From Lepidodermella squamata (Eukaryota > Gastrotricha): DNA of 64,000 nucleotides. Where the stretch lies: the NCBI GenBank assembly GCA_047495785.1, contig JBLDXI010000009.1, forward strand, positions 4,526,001 through 4,590,000. The letters run 5' to 3'. A program made the translations under genes and the position numbers. Under the pieces are notes generated by a model. The model saw only the letters and a list, made by a program, of their open reading frames with translations, was not told where the DNA came from and made no database searches. Each line of letters begins with the position of its first letter. The stretch's first letter is position 1. Positions 24,604-37,835 of the stretch are shown here, piece by piece.

Positions 24604-27600
24604 TCACGACGATTTGGCCTCGACTGCTTCCTCGGCTGATGTGACTGCAGACTCGCCGTTGCTATTGCCATTTGTTGTCGCGGCTACTCCGTTTGTTGTC
24701 GAGTCGCCGTTTGTCGCCGAGTCGGCCTTGTCGCCCTTGCCCTTGAACATCCGCTGCTTGAAGTCAGCGAACCGAGATTTAGCTTTCGCTTCTGCTGCGT
24801 CGCCTTCGGCCTGCAAAACAAATAACATCCAAAAATCGTAAAAATAAAATTAAAATGGAAATTAAAAAAATACTGATGATATTAAAATATAATTCGATTT
24901 CGAAGTTAAAAAATCGTAAAAATAGGTCATTTTTCGAATAATTCGAACGAAGGAAGACCCAACGGGAATAATAAGAGATACTAGAAATAATCTAATTTGA
25001 CATTTGAAAACTGAAAATAGGGGTCTTACATCTAGCGGCGCCAAATTTTGAATAGTTAAGTCGCTCAAAATGCTTTATCAAAACTTCCATATAAGGGGTT
25101 AGAAAGGGTTAGAAAGGGGTTAGAAGGGGTCCTTACCTCCTTCAATTATTAGCTTACTAATAGCTAAAAAAAGCCAAGTCAGTATTCGCTAAATATCAGA
25201 TCATATAATTATAATTTTCTGAAAAATTCTCCAAGTTCGAGACCAAAAAAAAAACAAATGTAGATAGAGGTATAAAAGAATTCAGAGGAAATAATTATGA
25301 AAAATAAAAAAGAAATGGCTAAATTTTCGAATTTTGCATTTCCTAAAAATTCTAAAATAAAGATATTTCATTGAATTTCATATTTCATTCTTGGAAGAAA
25401 ATTAGTCCTATTTAACCAAAATAGCATGAAAATGCTTGATTGCTCAAAATAAAGAGAAGAAAAGAAAAATTCGTTAAATCGGTACACACCTTGGGCTTGG
25501 ATTTCGACTTGTCGGCCTTCTTTTTCTTCTGCTTCTTCGAGTCGGCCGACTCAGCACCAGATGTCGCCGAGGCGCTGCCGTTCGTCGCCGCAGCGTCCGC
25601 CGCGCTTGCCGCCGGCGCCTGCCACGCGTTCGCCCGCATCGCCTCGATGCGGTCGAAGCCGCCGTCTAAATCGTGCACTTGAATGAGTACCAAGTCCCAA
25701 AACCCGGCGAGATCCGTCGCGCTCGGCGGCGCCGGCTGCCCGTCGACGGCCGGCTTCGACGACTCGTGGCACAGATCGCGAAACTGCTTGAACTTTTGCG
25801 TCAACAGCAAGTTGGTCTTGCCGAGCGTCGCCTCGATCTGCCCGCGGCCTTCCGCAGTCAGCTCGGGCGCGTCCAGGTACGACCGCACCGCATCGCAGCG
25901 CGCCTCGAGCCGCGCCTGCTCCGCGTCCGCCGTCGCCAGACACGCGTGCGCATCGCCGGTTGCCGAGGTCGACGCGCAAACCTGTAGCGAACACGATAAA
26001 AATATCATCGTCATTAAACTCGGCGAAAATGGCGAAAATGGATGGAACAAAGTGAAAGAAAGTAGTGCGTACCATTGTAAAATTACGATCTCGTAATAAA
26101 TATATTCACCTTGTAGGTATTATTCTAGCAATTATAATAAGATATATTATGCGGCCTTTGATTCGTAGAGAGATGTTTCCACGCTTTGATGGCGAAATAC
26201 AATAAATAGCCCTCTATAACGTGGCCTTATAGCAGTGATGGTGATGATACGCTGTTTTAGTGCTAGTAGTTAAGTTTATTAATATAATAATAAAGCATAA
26301 ACAACAATAACGCCGCCCTGTTTCAGGCCATATGTTTGTTTATCACTCCCGAAACCGGGCACACCTATACTACCAACCAACTCTCGATCCGTAGTCGAGA
26401 GGCGAAGCTGCGAGCGGTACACAACGCGGCAATTAACACGCGCGCGGGTAATACATGCGACTGACTACTGTTGTAAATATAAACACTTTGCGTTGATGGG
26501 CGGCGATAACGTTCGACGCCACCGCGAGAAGCTGTTGATACTTTTTTATTGCGAGTTGTCAGGCTAGCGAATTTTAGTAGCTATATTACATACATGGGTA
26601 CATAGAGGCACAACAACCCGGATGTCGGGGTCAAATTTCCGAGAAATTTCTTGAAGAAAAAATCGATTTCTCACAGTTGATAAGCTTACTTCTGCTTACG
26701 CGATAAATTCCTTTGAGAGTGATAGCAAGAGACTTTTGAAAAATTTCAGAACGCTAAGAGAAAATGCTCGAAATAATAGGAAAATTGGGCTTGTAACATT
26801 TGGAAAATTTTCATAAAAAATCCAGCTTAATATACAAAATGATGAAAATTATTCCATAAATTGAGCAGAAAATTATTGATGTTGTTCAAAATTTTCCCAG
26901 CCTATCTACCCTAATAATGAGGATTTTTACTATTAGGAGTCAGCATATTAAATGAGAGGATAGTATCATTTTTCTAAAAATATGTGGCGTAGTCTGAAAA
27001 CTGGGTAGCAAGTGGCACGCAACTCGAATATTAATATCATTTTTATTAAAAAAATGTAGCGATTATTATTTATTGCGCTGCCGAGATTACTGTATGGGTA
27101 GGTAGGTACTAGTACTGTGGTGCTACAACCCGTTTTTGTAATAGCAGTAAAGCCAAGTAGCGAAAAAACAACTCACACTGGTGTTATGTTTTTATGCAAA
27201 AATGCCAATCCACGTGCATAAACAAACAAATAATAGTAAGGCTATGCTGCTGCTAGTTAGTACTCAGGATACGCTTGACTTGCTATCAAAAATAGCGTAG
27301 AGATAACTCGCAGCGTTATAATTGTAATACGATAATTAATTACCACGTCCACGTGTGATTAGTCACCTTTTTCACGTCAACTACTACTACTACATCTTAT
27401 AGGTAAGTGAAGCGCGCCAAAAACATGACATGTTATTTGATGTAGCGACACATCATCCAAGCGGTGTTAATCGCATTTCACACAGCGGAAATTTTGATTT
27501 AGCGCTAAATATAGCGTGAGGGACATTCGGAAGACGGATAAAAAAGAGGGCAAATTGAGCAAATGTAAATGAAGTAGTTGAAAATCCGGAAAATTGTTTC

Positions 27601-30600
27601 TCCAGAAAATCGAGTCATAACAAGGGAATGCCAATGGAATATAAAGTCCTTAAGAATGGCACAAGTCGCACATGATTAACCGAATAGCTAATTGGCTCTG
27701 AATTTATTGCCGATAATTACTTATTCCAGTCACATCGTTTTGTAAACAGAGACGATCTATGATCTGATTATTAAGAGCCCGAACGCTGCGAAGAGCAAGA
27801 TCGATATATCTATGGAGACTAGTTTCACACAGACTGCGGAGAAGTTAAGAGCAACTTACAACCATGCAAGTTCGCTAATGGATTTACCTAATAATTGCTC
27901 TGGCTGCGGTTTAGTTTAACAAGATGGGGATAGAAAATCAATAAATATCAGAGGACTACTACTAATTTTTTATTGAAATCATAGACGAATGAAACGAATG
28001 ACGGGAAACGCCAAAAAATGGAGAAAAAAATAACCTTAATTTTCCAAATTTTGACGGTCTATCAGTACCAATTTTTATTAGGTATAAGTAAGTAAAAAAG
28101 CAATCATCATTGAATTACTGTCCTAAATTTGTGACGTTCTTCTTACAAATTTCTCCTTACAATTCTTACCTATTCATAATATTACCATTCATAATGTAAA
28201 TTCGGCGGCAAAATCCTAATTCTTTTGACCATTTCGTGGTAGGTTTATCTAACTGAATTAACTTTCGGATAAAAAAATCGATTTTCTTTATTTTTCGGAA
28301 AAAAACCCAAGTACAAGAATTTTCCCGCTTATTCTAAGGTCAGTGAAATTAGGTTAAAAAAACATGAACTTCTGACTTCTGACTTCTGATTACTGTATGA
28401 AGAAAACTTATTCAAGATGAATCGTTTTGAAAACTAACTTGAACAAAGGCGGTAGTTTAAGATAGTTTAGCGTGATTAGTGTTTTAAATTTTAATAAAAT
28501 TAGTAGGTGTACCGAAGAATTCAACTTACGATAGTGGTGGTGGTCGTGGTCGTGGTGGACTGCGTGACGGTCTGCAAGAGCGAGCCGCCGTCGACGCCCA
28601 GCTCGGGCACGTCGAGGCACGCCGTCACCGTTCCACCGGGGCTTTTGTGCGAGGCCTGCGACGACGCGCCGCTGCGCTTCGTCGGCGAGTTGTACTCGGC
28701 GTAGCCGTTCAGCACGCGCGAGATGCCGATGTACGTCGGCGAGTGGTCGTTCGGCGAGTGCGGCGGCAGGCGCGCCAGGATCGCGCCCAGGTCCACGGAG
28801 GGCGCCGCTTCGCCCGCCTTCGGCACGTCGTGCAGCGTCGCCGATTTGTTGACCAGCGACGTGTTGACAATGAGGGACGTGTCGTCGTGCGAGGTGCCGT
28901 CCAGCGTCGAGTTCTTGTCGCCTTTCCTGCGGAACTTGCCCGCGCCGCCCGACGCGCGCCAGTTCGACCAGAACTTGAACCCGCCCGGCTGCCGGCCAGG
29001 CGTCGAGGTCACGTCAGAGTCCGCCGTTTTGCGACTCACCGGGGTCGTAAGCGACGTGGTATGCGGCGCGCTCGGGAGCGTCTGACTGTGACTGGGCGGC
29101 GGGGTCGACGGCGCCTTGGGCGACTGGGTCACCTCCTCACCCAGCGCCCCCGACACGGTCGTCGTGCGGTGCCGCGGGCCGAGGAAGCGGAAGAAGCGCG
29201 ACAAACTCGACGGCATGCGTAGCGAGGCCGACCGTCTCATCGGCGAGCCCTCGTTCGCCGCCTTAATGGCCGTTGAAGACGAGGCCGGCGGCTCGGCGAA
29301 CGCGACCTGGACCTCATGGGACGCGACACCCGGCGCCTCGTCACCCGGGCACCCCTCCGCCGCCCACTTCTCCGACGCGGTCACGTGCTTCTCCGGGGTC
29401 AAATGCGGCATCGATTTCGACGGGGTTACTTCACTGCTATCCGCCGGCTTTTTCTCCGCGGTCTTCTTTTTCCGTTGCAGGAGCCCGGAGAAGAAGGGCT
29501 TGCCGGGCGAGTAGGGCTGTTTCGCGGGTTCTGGGTGCAGGGCAGGCGGGGCTTCCTTCGGCTGTTGGCCCAGCGTCGCGGATTTGCCCATTTTTTCATC
29601 CTCCGTCTGGCTGCGATTCATGCGGAACGTCCACGATTTGCGGACAGTCGACGACTTTTTCGGCTTTTTCGCCTCCTCAGGCTTGGCTTCGGCTGCCACA
29701 ACAACAGCCGCCGCCGGTGCCTCTTCCGCAACCACTTTCACCTCCTTGTGGGGGGACAACGGCTCGGCACACGACTCGGCCAGCCACTTTTCAGTCGCCG
29801 ATAAGTTGTGTTGTTCTTCCGTTTTCGCCGCTACTTCAACATCGATCGCTTTTTCTGAGGTCACTGCTACTTCAGGCTCAACTTTATTCTCAGTTGTTTC
29901 CTGGTTCGAGTTATCCTCCTTAACTTCAGGCTCTGTTTCCTTCTTGTGCTCAGCTGGCTCGGGCTCGGAGCACTTCTCAGCCTGCCACTTCTCCGTCGCC
30001 GAGTTATCTGCGACTTTCTCTGTTTTTTCAGGCTTCGCCGGCGAGTTTGTGGTGGATTTCGACTTTTTCATCAGGCCCAGGCGCAGTTTCTTCTTCGGGC
30101 TCGCCACCTTCTCCTCGGCCTTCTCCTCAGCAGTCGCCGCTGCTGCTGCCGTTTCCCCGGTTGCTTCGACTAGAACTGGCTCGTCCTTGGATTTGCCCTT
30201 CTTAGCTGCTTTCGACTTGGTCGGAGGCAACGCCGCTGGCGAATCTGCGATCGCATCGGCGCTGTTCTCCTCAGTTTTCGCCTTCTTACCACGGCTGGGA
30301 CTAAAAAATAAAGAAAGACTTTCATCAAAGAATGACCTCGATTTTTTATGATTAATTTTAATAATTCGCTAATTTTTTGGACTCATCCATCGATTTATCA
30401 AGCCGTTTACTCATCAAATATTTGAAATTGCAAGACTAACATTGCCAAAAATGCACAATATCCGGCAATACAGGCTAAGCGAACTCACTCAAAGATTGGA
30501 ACAAAAAACTGAGTGGAAAAACGCTTTGAACGCGCAGGATTTTTTGCGAAAAACAATAATTTTTTATGTCTCTACTGGATAGAAAAAAATAACGTAATTT

Positions 30601-33374
30601 GATGCGAAATAACCAGAATTAACGCTGAAAGTCTAAACCGAGTCGAAGCCCGTGGGGGTAATCTAAGAAGACTCACTAAAATGCTAATTTTACAGCCTTT
30701 TATCGATTTGAAATCCCCAATATCACGCAATGACATTATCCCAGAAAATGACAAAAAATTCCTTAAAAACTTCAAAATATGAGAAAAATAATGTTATAAT
30801 CGAAATTTGTTGGTGATAAGAAATTGAAAAATTAAAATCGTCGGGGCATACACAAAATGATCATGTCGTACTTTCGTAAATAGCTTTTTCGATTTTCAAC
30901 TAATTTGATGAGCATATTTAGATGAAAAATTGTGAATTTTCGATACTCGAAATCGAAATTTTCAATATTACTTTGCTCTTGAAATTTTCGAGTCTACTAA
31001 CAAAATATTGCTTAAAAAGCTTACCGATCGGGTTTTTCCTCCTCGCCATCCTCTTTTTTCTCCTCCTCACCAGCCGCAGCCGGCTTCTCAGGCGTCCACG
31101 TTTTCCGCCAGCCGAACAGCTTCCGCTGATGCGACGGTGATTTCGCCTTCGCCTCTGCAGCCGCCGCCGCTTTCGTCGCGTCCTTCTCAGCCGAAGCGGC
31201 CACCTGCGTCGGATCGTCAACGCTCTTCTGCTTAGCCGGCGATCGGACAAAATTGAACAACCGCCTAGCAGTCGACTGCTTCTTCTCCGCCGTAGTCGGC
31301 ACTGACGATGCAGCCACCGCTTCGGCTTTCGGCGGCGAATTCGGCTCGACACAAGTCTCAGCCTGCCACTTTTCAGTCGGCGACTTCGACCGGTTCGAAT
31401 CCTCCTCCGACTTCTCGGCAACAGACGGCAGCGGCTCCTTGGTCGGCGAATCGCCCGGCTCGCCGCTCTCGGTGATCACCGCCAGCTCGTGGGCCTGCAC
31501 CGGCTGCTGATTCGGGTCGTTCAGCCCGCCGACCTCCACGACCAGCTCCGAGGTGTGGTACGAAACAGTCGTGGTTCGAACCGTCGTCGTCACGACCTGC
31601 GATTCGCCCTCCTCGGACTCGTCCACCTTAACGACGGTTGTCGTCGTGGTCGCGACAATATCGCCCTCGGGCGTCGTCGTTTCTTGCGAGTTTACGACGA
31701 CGGTTTCCGTGTGCCGATGGCCGTTGGTCTGCTCTTCTAGCTGGTCGCTGTCAGCGACAATAACTTCAGTTGGCTCGACGTTTTCCGTCTCGCTTGAATG
31801 GCCGTTTTCATGCCCGTTGCCGTTGCCGTTCTCGTGGCCGTTCGAATGCCCGTTTTCTGAAATTCATTCATTCAATTTTGATATTTTCACGCTTTCTAGA
31901 TTCCTAGTGCACTTGTTTGAAGCGTCACTAATTTTACGAACGATTCTGAAATTGAATTTTACGCATCGCTAACTAAGCGTATTTCGCTATTGTTTCCTGT
32001 TATGGCGCTGTAGCCAGGTCATCTTTGATACAATTTTATTAGCAAAAAATCTACTTCAAGACGAATTTTGCTGGCGAGGAGATGGAGAGCCTATAATAGG
32101 ATTTTGGAGATATTCTACGAATAGAAATTATTCGAAATTATTGGTTTATTCACACAAATTTCATTAAATAAACAAGCCCCTGAAATCATACATTTCAACG
32201 ATCTGAAGAAGTGAAATATATGGAAGAAATTTGCAGCAAAACGTTTCATTCATGTCTCATGATTTGATCAATTCTGAACTCATTTATAATATTTTACCTA
32301 ATCTGATACTGTTTGAAGCTTTGAAGCTTTGAAAAATACTCTAAAGAGAAGCCTAGAAAATGTACTCAACCAAAAATAAAATATTAACCTCGAAAAAAGA
32401 AAACTAATTGGGGGAATTTCACGCGATCCAAACGAGGCTGTCAGTCGAAGAAATTCGACATTCAAAGAAAAATTCGATGAGGCCAATTAAACAGCAAACG
32501 TAGTTCATTAGTAGTCTCCTACACCTCCATCGTCATAGGTAAAAACACGTCATTTTCCATCTCAAAAATCGCTCAGAATTCCCGATGGTCATCGAAAATA
32601 GTCCAACTTTCACAACTTTTGAATACTACAGAAAAACCGAAATTCTCTTATTTTTCGATTTTTTGAGTTTTTGGATGTGGCGCATGCTCGCACTAAATTT
32701 ACGGTTCAAACGCCAAATTTTAGGCTCGAGTACTAAATTTCCTTAAAATATGGTTTCTCGACATTTTTCTCAATCGATATCGATTTTACAAATCAGTGAT
32801 TTTTACGATATCGACAGTATTAGAAGCTAAAATGAAAAATTGATCCAAATTTCTTACGTGTCAGGCAAATAAAATAAAAAATCCAAATGTGATACCATTT
32901 TCGATCCAGGAAAAATTTAGCGATAGAAACTATTTTTCGTGGTGAAAATAATTTGACCTGAGTTTTCCAATTAAAAAGTTGATGAACATTTGAAATATGT
33001 ATTAAATCGCTAAAATTCATCACAGAAGTCGAATTGCATCTTACGGATATAGAATATTAATTAATCAAAAGTATTAATTATTGTTTACCTGTATGCTCGT
33101 GGCCATTCGCCTCGGCCAGGGCCAGTTTGAGCAACTTGGACGGCGTAACGTGTTCGGCGACAATTTCCTGTTCTTCATCCGCCGACGATTTAACGGCGGC
33201 GTTGTCGGACGACGACGACACTTCCGACGTCTCCGATGACGTGGCGCCGTTCGCCGGCGACGCCAGCAGGTCGACAACCTGGTGCTCCTGCATCTGGTCG
33301 CCGTTCGAGCTGGTCATAATGTCAAATTCGTTGTTCGAGGCTAGCGTCTCCGAGACGAGCACATCACTGGCCAT
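24604..33374 (-). CDS. DLGAP: DLGAP/GKAP/SAPAP family postsynaptic scaffold homologue (1195 aa)
   Basis: Adaptor that in other animals links PSD-95/DLG guanylate-kinase domains to Shank at synapses. Exons on the minus strand: 33374-33089, 31856-31025, 30300-28530, 25981-25490, 24810-24604; all phases agree. The C-terminal GKAP homology domain (about residues 964-1090) is unmistakable: LLLTQKFKQFRDLC, then DLAGFWDLVLIQV, then FDRIEAMRANAWQ. The long N-terminal part is low in complexity, with Glu/Lys/Ala/Ser-rich stretches and an Asn-Gly-His repeat at the start of exon 2. It holds four copies of a Ser/Thr-x-EKWxAExC motif and several basic-aromatic patches such as RRLFNF and RKLFGW. The C-terminus ends AKSS, not the family's usual QTRL PDZ ligand. 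A 2.5-kb intron precedes the GKAP exon. Nothing in the sequence fixes the true transcription start. Confidence 0.85.
25082..25130. repeat. Short GGGTTAGAAA tandem repeat in a DLGAP intron
   Basis: Four imperfect copies of a 10-13 bp GGGGTTAGAAA unit lie in the last DLGAP intron. On the plus strand the core resembles a telomere-type GGTTAG word, but the array is too short to call telomeric. Confidence 0.5.
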
Positions 33375-36000
33375 AATAACCGCGTGAGATTGGTGAGATT
33401 GGTTTGATATGGGTGGAACGAGATTCGCGTTGCTACTAACAAACTCACACTAAGCAATGAGATTCACACCCGGGGCACAGCAGCTGAGTAGAAAAAGCGA
33501 ACGCCGCGCTTGCACTACTTACTTCCAAGTAACAAAAAACAGAGATTCCTAGACAAAAAACAATAAATCGAATGAGTACATTGCGAAAGGTTAAGTGGCT
33601 AAAAAGCGATTTTCATCGCGTGAGGAGTCAATAGAGAGAGATGGGCAAAAAATCGCACTTTTGGTCGAACGATTGATAGAAAGATAACACGTAAAATGCT
33701 CAAGTAGCCATAATCTATTTCTCATTCATTTGTTTCATCGTATGCCGGGCCTGTTTTCATGTAGTATTTTGATCAGAATAGAAAGTTAAGTGAAACCCAA
33801 AAGAAAATTCGAAGGAAACCTCGCAGTAGAACATTCCATAGTAAATAGTAAAATGGCTCGAACTAGCTTTAAACTAGAAAGCAAAGAGACAGAATAATAA
33901 CGATGAAATCGCAAATAAAAACCTACGCAAAAAATTAAAAAATCCACCTTAATAAAACTTATTAAACCCATTTTTCACACTGGGCAGAAAATACATCAGT
34001 TTTTCATATAAAAATGGCTTTTCGCATCAGTTATAAGGAAATTTCAGTTAATATCCAAGAAAAACCAGAAATTTTCGGAACATGAAAAAAAAAGTTTTCT
34101 AACGAATATTTGTCAATTCTGGGGTCCTAAAGAAATTCCTAACATTCCACAACTTGGAAATTATCCGAAAAAAACATTCCAAGTAAATTATACCGAGTTC
34201 AGTTATAATGCAAAAGTGGTAAAAATGCGAATAATACTGCCTGTTGTAAGCGATTAACACCTAAAAATCGTCAAAAAATAATAGAAATAACGATTCCACC
34301 TCCACGTGATTTCTAAAACAAACGCAATCGAAGCGATACATCATCGCAGCCGCTAAAAAAATGAAGCGCGCGGCTAATGGCTGAAATCACGAAAACGCTG
34401 TAGTTTTTTTTCTACATCCAATAATTTTCTACCTATATTGAGCAAGTATTAGGCTATGCCTATCGCATGGCTAATGCAGTGTTGCAAGAGCAACACGCGC
34501 GCGATTTGATGGCTGATGCCGTTTCGCGAGTGAGCCGACAGTGACAGCAACGCGAAACAGTTAGCCGAGCGCGCATGATGAAGATGCGAATTCTTCCCAT
34601 ATACCAACTAGCCACACGCGGCTATAAAGGTAATGACGATGATTAAGGCGGCCGTAAAAACAAGACAGTAGCGGCGAGCGGCGCTGACAGAAGAAAAGAA
34701 ACGGCAGCAGCAGCAAAAACGAAGGGCGTTTAGTGAGTAAGTATTTGCCCACCGTGTCCATCCAGGTAGTAAACAACAACCGGGCATATCACTCGCCGGC
34801 TGGGTAAATACTACAACAGCACAACAGTAGCAGCAGCAGCAACAAGTAATAGCCGAATAATGACCAGAATGATGATGATAATGATGGTAATATAACAACA
34901 ACATCCGAAAATGAAGCCCGCCAGCTTTTTGTTGCTAGAACAATAGTCGGTCGCGGCTCCACCTACTGCCTACAACTTTCGGTAAAAATTGCGGCCGGTC
35001 GGACCCTTCTCGAACGATGACGTGGTAGGTACTAATGATAAAAGCAAGCGATTAGTAAGAAGACGGCACCATCGATCCGGCAGAGGACACGTGAAAAAAA
35101 CACAAGAATACCACCGCCGACCAATCGAATATAAGGTTATTAATTTTTCACGCGGTTTACGTGGAAAAAAACAACTGATAAATTATGCGAAGAGATCTTT
35201 CGTTTGCCTACTAAAGGTTTCGGTACGATGGTCAAGCGTCGATACTACGAGGCTATTAGCTCAAACCGGCAATGAAATCAAATTGACTTAAAATTAAGTA
35301 AAAGAGGTCGAAAAATCTACAAAACTTTAAATAAAAGTAAAAATTCCACCTAAAATCGAAAATTGAGGTTAGAAATAAATCAGCCCTATAATTTCATAAT
35401 TGAATTTTTTCCAAAAAAATAAAGAAAATTCGATTGATGCGGAAAAAAGTCGAAAAAATCGTGAATTTTGTGCCTTTTCCAGCGGGCGGATTGTGCGTGG
35501 TGCGTGTTTCAAGGCTATAAAACACCCAAGCGACGCTTTCAGCCAACAGTCTGGGCGCAACAACTATAGTGGGAGGTGTTGTAGTGAATTGTGGCCAGTG
35601 TAATAGTAAGAGCGCATTAGCCAGTACCAAGCACATACTTTTATTGCCTATCCGTGACCCGTGCGATTACGCCAGACGCCGAGTGTGTAGCCCTCTTAAT
35701 TAGTCCGAAAATCCGATATATAAGTATATAAGGTGCCACAAGTAGTAGTAGTATTACCACACTTAATTGGCGCGCATGTGGTTTCAACAGAGCGTCTAGC
35801 ACCCTCACCAAACAACGGCCGCTAAAATCAAACGCACCTGCTACAATATAAATCAACAGGAAATAAATTTTATGATGATTTTACTTAATAAATATCATCA
35901 TCATCATCACGAGAGATACACACATCATTGAGCTAAAATAGATGCGATTTTTCCCTTCGACTCGCTGCAGCAAATTCGATGAGATAAAGTGCTTGCACAT

Positions 36001-36027
36001 GATAATAATAATAATAATAATAATAAA
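36001..36027. repeat. (ATA)n microsatellite
   Basis: Nine uninterrupted ATA-type trinucleotides in the spacer upstream of DLGAP. Confidence 0.85.
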
Positions 36028-37404
36028 AGTCACATGTAGCGTTGCTTCTATTAGGTGAAGAGACGGCGACAAAACGAAGCCCGAGAGACCTTAGCCGGTC
36101 TATCCGACGCGCGCGCGCTTATTAGACAGGCGCGCTCATATTAGCGACGTGTAAGCGTCTCTATCTATTTTTATTTAGCGCAATCGATCGATGAAGCCTC
36201 AGCAGTGAGTAGATAGATAGATAGATGGATGGATGACACACGAGAAGCCCCGATGACATTCGAGCCATGTGTTGCGCGCCTGGCCGACCGGCCGGCGGTG
36301 CCTCGCGCGCATTGCGGCGCGCGAAAAAATGCGGCGAATCTCGCGCTGAATTCGAGCTATTTTTTTCTCGCTTGTTTAACATCATTTGAAAATTATCATT
36401 ACAGCGAGATAACAAAAAACAATGAGCGAAAACGCAGCGAAAAAACAGAGTGTAATGAACTGCCAGAATCCTCACAAATGAGCCGGATGAAAATCAGTCG
36501 AACTTGAAGCTCATTAAATTAAGAACGAGAAAAAAATCGAAAAAATCCACCTTAATGCTAATTTTACGCTGCAAAAGCTGAATTTTGCTACATTTTTAAT
36601 TGAATGACTGTCCTGATTTAAGAAAAACGTTCTGAAAACGTTAGAAACTTTTGAGAAATTTGCAGGTAAAATTCCTCTAAAATCAAATAAAATTTCACGA
36701 GAAAGTAATTTCTGAAATGATGATAAATTTCGCGAAAAAACGCACCAAATCAAGGACAATTAAGCTAGATGCCTCGTTCTTTCACAGGAGTGTTTACTAC
36801 TCGGAAACAAAACGTCCAATACATTAATTTTTTGAATTTTTTGAATGCAAAATATATCGCTAAAATGAGCTGATTAGGAGTTCCTGCACTCGTTTATAGA
36901 AATTGAATATAACAAGTCGGACATTTCCTGGCAAGAAAACGTTAATCGAACGTGACAATGTCTATTGCGCTTCGTCCTAACAAAAGATAGGCGGAAAAAA
37001 ACGAAAGAAACATTCGCACCTGGGGCGTGAAAAAACCGCAAACTCCCACCTTAATCACGCCGGTTAATACAAAAGAGCGGCTACCAACTAACGACGCTTC
37101 GGCAGTAATAATCGGGTGACAACAATAATGCCATATAGCAGTAAAGTAGTAGTCTTCGTCGTAGTAGTCGCAGTTGTAAGTAAACAGCGTATAGCACGAG
37201 CGTGCGCGCGCATTTAGCCGGAAGGTAGAGAGCAGCGGGCCGATCGATTGATCAGGTCGCCGGGGCAGCTAATATTTGTCCTAGCGTGTTATTATCATGT
37301 TATTTTTACAACGCCACGCCTGCTGCCACTACAATGAGAATCGTAAATGAAAGCGGCAACGGCGGCAGCGTCGACGACGACGACTCGCCCTTTTACCTAT
37401 ACTA

Positions 37405-37433
37405 CAATAATAATAATAATAACAATAATAATC
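37405..37433. repeat. (AAT)n microsatellite
   Basis: AAT trinucleotides with one AAC interruption. Confidence 0.8.
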
Positions 37434-37804
37434 GTAAAACCTCAATCACACCTCGCCATTTTTTTCGGCCGGGATAAAATAATAATACAGAGCTAAAATC
37501 AATCACGTTAAAAAACGCCGCCAGAGAATTACGTGCACTAAATATAATGTGTCAATAAAGCGAAAGAGTAAATAAAACGAACGAAAAAAATGACATGAAA
37601 ATCGATTTTAAAACACCGCTAATCACTGAACAAAGGGAGAAAAAATTCAGGGGTAGATACGATATTATCAGCGTCATTGCGACAAATAATAGCCATGACA
37701 AGCACGCGAGTGGGGGCGTTGTTAAACGAAGCTAATAAAGGCCAAGCAAACACCCTTCACACGTGTTGTGTGTAGCCTTGAACGACAAATTCTTGTTGGG
37801 CCAC

Positions 37805-37835
37805 ATCATCGTCGTCATCATCATCATCATCATCA
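37805..37835. repeat. (ATC)n microsatellite
   Basis: ATC/GTC trinucleotide run with an uninterrupted 3' half. Confidence 0.8.

Noticed and set aside
28647-30351. Several plus-strand frames of 120-255 codons opposite the DLGAP exon
   Set aside because: They are antisense shadows of a GC-rich coding exon. Their Arg/Ala/Ser-rich translations show no domain, while the minus frame carries the conserved gene.
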